From NCBI GenBank assembly GCA_902764015.1, contig CACWUH010000004.1, positions 1 to 39,530 on the forward strand: 39,530 nt of DNA, in the 5' to 3' direction. The notes beneath the pieces are model-generated. The model made no database searches and was not told the DNA's origin. It worked only from the letters and a program-made list of their open reading frames with translations. Positions 36,422-39,530 of this stretch are shown here, piece after piece. The stretch's first letter is position 1; every line of letters starts with the position of its first letter. The stretch comes from an uncultured Methanobrevibacter sp. (GTDB lineage Archaea; Methanobacteriota; Methanobacteria; Methanobacteriales; Methanobacteriaceae). A program made the translations under genes and the position numbers.

Positions 36422-37627
36422 CTATCTCACTTTCAAAAATCTGTAGCCTGCCCTTGAAGGGTCAAGTGCGAAAAGTTCCATTTCGGGTATGATGACTCGA
36501 ACCACGCTGACGTCAAGCTCCGGACGGGTCAAATCATAATACAAAATCTTGTCAATGTCGTTTGCCGTCAGTTCATCCTTGACGATTTCCAGATCCTTTG
36601 TGATTGATGTTGTTGACCTGTTTTCAATGCTTGAAAGCTCAATTTTGTCATCCTCTTCCCTGAAGTAATACTTGTTTATTCTTTTCATGCGCTCATAGCC
36701 CGCTTCACGGGCGAAATCCGCTCTGACGGTATCTTCACGGGCACCGTTGATTTGCGTTGCTCTGCTCTGGGCCACTTCGGTCAAGGCCCTCAGGATTGCA
36801 ACTTCAGGGTCAAGATGCGTTCCCATTCCCAGTGTCAGAAGGCCTGCATCTCTTGTCACGGTGTCATCGGCCGATGCGGCGATTGTCGGAACTTTAATGT
36901 CTGCAGTGAAATCCATCAATTTGATTTTAATGCCTTCTGATTCAAACTTATCAATGCTTTCATTGACGATGTTGCTTTCGATGCTTTCCAAATCAATTTG
37001 GGCATAATTCTTGTGGGTCAGCTCAAAGATGCTCCACGCGTCACGCTCAATCACTTCAAATATCCCATGCAGAATGGCCTCCTCCAGGATATTTCCTGAC
37101 GCAAGGCCGTTGGTGTTTGATTTGAACAGGCTTTCGCAGTCATTGCCATGAATATATGGATGATATATTGCATTTGTAGGGATAAAATACTCTTTTCCTG
37201 AAATTATGTCCTTTGCAGGGCTCCACTCTAGTTTCATTGAATCAAGATTTTCCTTTCTGAAATCCTTCGGCAGATTCAGGGATTCGGGATTTATGTAATC
37301 TCCAGTATCGGAAATCTCATCCAATGTTGCAATGGTAACTTCATCGCTTTCCTGCCTTTCGGCTGAGTACCTCTCAAAGCCTTCCATCATCGCTGAAGCT
37401 CTAGCATGGTCTTTTGTGATTCCCTTGCCGCCATAGATGCTCACTGCACCCTCTTCGGCGGTTGGCCTGATTGCAGTGTAGATTGGAATGCCGATTCTGT
37501 CCAGATCGGTGATGTCTGCGATACGTGTGATTCCCGCCGTTTTCAGCTTGTCCTCATTGATTTCAATGGTCCTTTCGGGAGCGATTATTCTGTGGGTTCC
37601 TTTGAAGTATGTCAATTCATCCGTCAT
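36422..37627 (-). CDS. ycaO: YcaO enzyme for McrA glycine thioamidation
   Basis: This 401-residue YcaO-family enzyme activates a peptide backbone with ATP to form a thioamide; in methanogens the target is McrA glycine. ATP-binding residues are visible in VSIYGGKG at about 62-69, AMMEGFERYSAE at about 79-90 and NTNGLASGNILEEAILHG, then EVIERDAW, at about 171-198. The start at 37627 (MTDELTYFKG) is preferred over a start 111 bases upstream that would overlap the M50 gene; AGGA lies about eight bases before it. The protein ends as VR, after DPSRAGYRFL. Confidence 0.95.
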   Translation of the reverse strand: MTDELTYFKGTHRIIAPERTIEINEDKLKTAGITRIADITDLDRIGIPIYTAIRPTAEEGAVSIYGGKGITKDHARASAMMEGFERYSAERQESDEVTIATLDEISDTGDYINPESLNLPKDFRKENLDSMKLEWSPAKDIISGKEYFIPTNAIYHPYIHGNDCESLFKSNTNGLASGNILEEAILHGIFEVIERDAWSIFELTHKNYAQIDLESIESNIVNESIDKFESEGIKIKLMDFTADIKVPTIAASADDTVTRDAGLLTLGMGTHLDPEVAILRALTEVAQSRATQINGAREDTVRADFAREAGYERMKRINKYYFREEDDKIELSSIENRSTTSITKDLEIVKDELTANDIDKILYYDLTRPELDVSVVRVIIPEMELFALDPSRAGYRFLKVR

Positions 37628-37629
37628 GC

Positions 37630-38271
37630 TTATATTCCTAAAATCATTCTTACGATGGTTCCAAAGCCTATTGTCATGGATGCTGCGGTCAGTATTGCTG
37701 CGACAGCTATTGTGGCAATCCAGATTCCCACATTCCACCTAAGCACTTTGGATCCGTCAAGGTTTCCAATTGGCAGCAGGTTGAACACTGCCAAAAAGCT
37801 GTTGACTGAATAACCCACCATACAGGCAGTAAATATTATTACTGAAGTCTCTGATGTAAATGCTGATGGATAGACTGCCGTTCCGATTGCTAAAAATACC
37901 AATGCCAGAGCGATATTGACAACAGGTCCTGCAATGGAGATTCTGCCGTTTATCTCATCGGTCATGTAATTTGCATAGGTATAGACTGCGCCCGGTGCTG
38001 CAAACACGAAGCCAAAAAAGGAAGTAATAAGTGCAAATAGCAATCCTTGTGGCCATAGCTTGAATTCTGCCCAGTAACCGTATTTCATTGACACTAACTT
38101 ATGTCCAAGTTCGTGCAGGATGAATCCGGTACCGACGCCAACCATAATGAATGGAAGGAGGGTCAGTATTGCATTCATGTCTCTTCCACCATTTGCTATT
38201 GCAAAACAGAGTGAAATAACGATAAATGCAATTATTAAATCTCTCACTTCACTACTTGTAAACTTAATCAT
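37630..38271 (-). CDS. Site-2-protease-like M50 membrane metalloprotease
   Basis: This 213-residue protein has five or six membrane segments and the M50 motifs HELGH (His53, Glu54, His57) and NLLPIGNLDG with Asp172 as the third zinc ligand. M50 proteases cut substrates within the membrane to release regulators or process small proteins. The stop codon is two bases before the ycaO start, so it heads a three-gene operon with the McrA thioamidation pair. It has no ribosome binding site and its ATG is about 25 bases from a TATA box. Confidence 0.9.
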   Translation of the reverse strand: MIKFTSSEVRDLIIAFIVISLCFAIANGGRDMNAILTLLPFIMVGVGTGFILHELGHKLVSMKYGYWAEFKLWPQGLLFALITSFFGFVFAAPGAVYTYANYMTDEINGRISIAGPVVNIALALVFLAIGTAVYPSAFTSETSVIIFTACMVGYSVNSFLAVFNLLPIGNLDGSKVLRWNVGIWIATIAVAAILTAASMTIGFGTIVRMILGI

Positions 38272-38289
38272 AATGTTAAGGTATCTAAT

Positions 38290-38301
38290 TTTATATATAA
38301 A
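38290..38301. promoter_or_regulatory. Palindromic TATA box shared by divergent genes
   Basis: TTTATATATAAA is its own reverse complement. Its centre lies about 26 bases before the M24 peptidase ATG (38322) and about 25 bases before the M50 ATG (38271). Archaeal TATA boxes centre about 25-27 bases before the start of transcription, so both mRNAs may be leaderless and share one box. Confidence 0.6.
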
Positions 38302-38321
38302 GTTTTTTCTAAAATATTAGT

Positions 38322-39338
38322 ATGGACCTACATGTTAACAATATTTTAAATGATATGCAGAAAGATGATTTCAACGCTTATTTATTGACAGGCTTTACTA
38401 ATGTGGAATATATCTCAGGATATAGGCCAACCAGTTTTGCATTCTGCATAATAAAGGAGAATCCGGTTATCTATGCTTCCGGAATGGATATGGAATTGGC
38501 CAAAAACAATTCCTCAATTGAAGTGAAGGAATATGAATCATATGATGTGATGATTAGGGAGCTTAAGGAAGATGGCATTGAAAGTTTGGCAATCGAGCCG
38601 GCACTGCCTTACAGCACCTATGCCCGTTTCAAGGACGATTTTGAAATTGGCTCCAAAACATACATCGACAAGCAGAGGATGATAAAAACGCCTCGCGAGA
38701 TTGAAAGGATTGCCCGGGCAACTGAAATAGCCCAGAAATCATTCATTCAGTTGGATATCTTGAATAATGATGGCACCGAAAAGGAAATTGCATTTGATCT
38801 TCTTCGTTTGATGTTGGAGAATGGGGCTTCAAAGGAATCGTTCGACACGATTGTAACAAGCGGAGCCAACTCCAGCCTTCCCCATGCAATACCCGAAGCG
38901 AAGAAATTGGCCGAACCTGTTCTAATCGATTGGGGATGCATATTCGAGGGGTACTGTTCCGACAATACCCGCACCATGGTTTACACCGAACGCCAGCAGG
39001 AAATCTGGGACATTGTGGCCGAAGCGCATGATGAGGCAATAAAGGCGATAAGGCCTGGAATGAAATGTTGTGAAATCGATAAGGTTGCAAGGGACATAAT
39101 CTCTGATTATGGGTATGAAGATAGGTTCATCCACTCAACAGGTCATAGCCTGGGCCTTGACATTCATGAGACTCCGGGATTTTCCGCCCGTGATGAGACT
39201 GTCCTTGAGAAAGGCATGGTGATAACAGTCGAGCCGGGAATATATCTGGAGGGCGAGTTTGGAGTTCGCCTTGAGGATACCGTTGCAGTTTCAAAAAGAG
39301 GAAATGTGATTGGCGATCTGCCTTTGGATATCGCATAG
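38322..39338 (+). CDS. M24-family aminopeptidase (Xaa-Pro type)
   Basis: This 338-residue protein is a creatinase/prolidase-like peptidase that removes N-terminal residues next to proline. The N-terminal creatinase domain (about 1-120) precedes the pita-bread catalytic domain. Metal ligands are Asp203, Asp214, His275 (HSTGHSLGLDIHE), Glu304 (VEPGIYLEG) and Glu318 (RLEDT). No ribosome binding site lies before the ATG, in line with a leaderless mRNA from the shared TATA box. It probably finishes peptide breakdown in the cytoplasm. Confidence 0.94.
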   Translation: MDLHVNNILNDMQKDDFNAYLLTGFTNVEYISGYRPTSFAFCIIKENPVIYASGMDMELAKNNSSIEVKEYESYDVMIRELKEDGIESLAIEPALPYSTYARFKDDFEIGSKTYIDKQRMIKTPREIERIARATEIAQKSFIQLDILNNDGTEKEIAFDLLRLMLENGASKESFDTIVTSGANSSLPHAIPEAKKLAEPVLIDWGCIFEGYCSDNTRTMVYTERQQEIWDIVAEAHDEAIKAIRPGMKCCEIDKVARDIISDYGYEDRFIHSTGHSLGLDIHETPGFSARDETVLEKGMVITVEPGIYLEGEFGVRLEDTVAVSKRGNVIGDLPLDIA

Positions 39339-39413
39339 CATTTCCATATAATAAACTAAAAACAGGAATTGCTAAAAATCGAAGGGGTTCTCTTAAAAGC
39401 TGCCATGCAGCAG

Positions 39414-39530
39414 TCATCTGAAAAAAATAAAGGCTTTGTAGAAATCCTCATTTTTATTGAATTTGAGTTGATCGATAGATGTTGTAGATTGTATTTTTGA
39501 GTTTTGTTTCTTTATTTGATAATTGTAGGC
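39414..39530 (-). CDS. Possible C-terminal end of a gene cut by the window edge
   Basis: The minus-strand frame is open from the right edge to a TGA at 39414, giving 38 residues ending in NEDFYKAFIFFR. The stretch is A+T-rich, so chance is possible and no family is recognised. GCTGC-CAT-GCAGC just beyond it (39400-39412) is a small hairpin that could serve either strand. Confidence 0.25.
   Translation of the reverse strand, partial: AYNYQIKKQNSKIQSTTSIDQLKFNKNEDFYKAFIFFR

Noticed and set aside
37627-37738. Longer YcaO start at 37738
   Set aside because: Would overlap the M50 gene by over 100 bases with a Cys/Asn-rich peptide unlike the family; the start at 37627 matches relatives.
39127-39417. 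Minus-strand frame of 96 residues near the right edge
   Set aside because: Overlaps the conserved M24 catalytic region on the other strand; product is not protein-like.

Overview
This is a low-GC archaeal chromosome segment from the Methanobacteriales, most likely a gut- or rumen-type Methanobrevibacter. Evidence: an MCM helicase next to aIF2-beta, the archaeal purine enzyme PurP, NucS, Lhr, the YcaO/TfuA pair that thioamidates methyl-coenzyme M reductase, A+T-rich TATA promoters with some leaderless starts, and a secreted beta-helix/Ig-like adhesin with a very basic C-terminus, as is usual in Methanobrevibacter. No rRNA, tRNA, CRISPR array or intact insertion sequence was seen.

Layout. 1-5.8 kb: aIF2-beta (partial), MCM, a small membrane-anchored coiled-coil protein, RlmE/FtsJ, an MJ0936-type phosphodiesterase, PurP and two tandem DUF5518-like membrane proteins. 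5.8-7.2 kb: a gene-poor A+T-rich stretch, then a frameshifted nuclease-like gene ending in heptad repeats. 7.2-14.7 kb: Lhr helicase, an SDR oxidoreductase, a HEAT-repeat protein, an omega-amidase (Nit2 type), a zinc-ribbon membrane protein, an unknown protein and NucS. 14.8-17.1 kb: two MetX-like alpha/beta hydrolase paralogues, one with a complete triad and one with none, flanking a small protein. 17.1-23 kb: NadA, MscS and RNase Z on one strand, NadC and a methyltransferase on the other, then a short SNF2 helicase. 23-27.4 kb: carAB. 27.6-32.4 kb: an accessory block with the adhesin, a zinc-ribbon protein with a duplicated module, small reading frames, and a proteasome-like Ntn-hydrolase gene broken by a frameshift. 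32.6-35.6 kb: amidohydrolase, universal stress protein, four-CBS protein and an unknown partner. 35.7-39.3 kb: an M50 protease-ycaO-tfuA operon divergent from an M24 aminopeptidase.

Working together: nadA and nadC cover the last two steps of quinolinate-dependent NAD synthesis; carAB supplies carbamoyl phosphate for pyrimidines and arginine; purP supports purine synthesis; MCM, NucS, Lhr and the SNF2 protein serve DNA replication and repair; RlmE, RNase Z and aIF2-beta serve translation. ycaO-tfuA ties the window to methanogenesis. The most unusual items are the split proteasome-like gene, which keeps Thr1/Asp17/Lys33 spacing; the active/dead hydrolase pair; the membrane protease in the McrA-modification operon; and a perfectly palindromic TATA box placed to serve two divergent leaderless transcripts. 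Several genes end in hairpins that overlap their stop codons, often between convergent genes.
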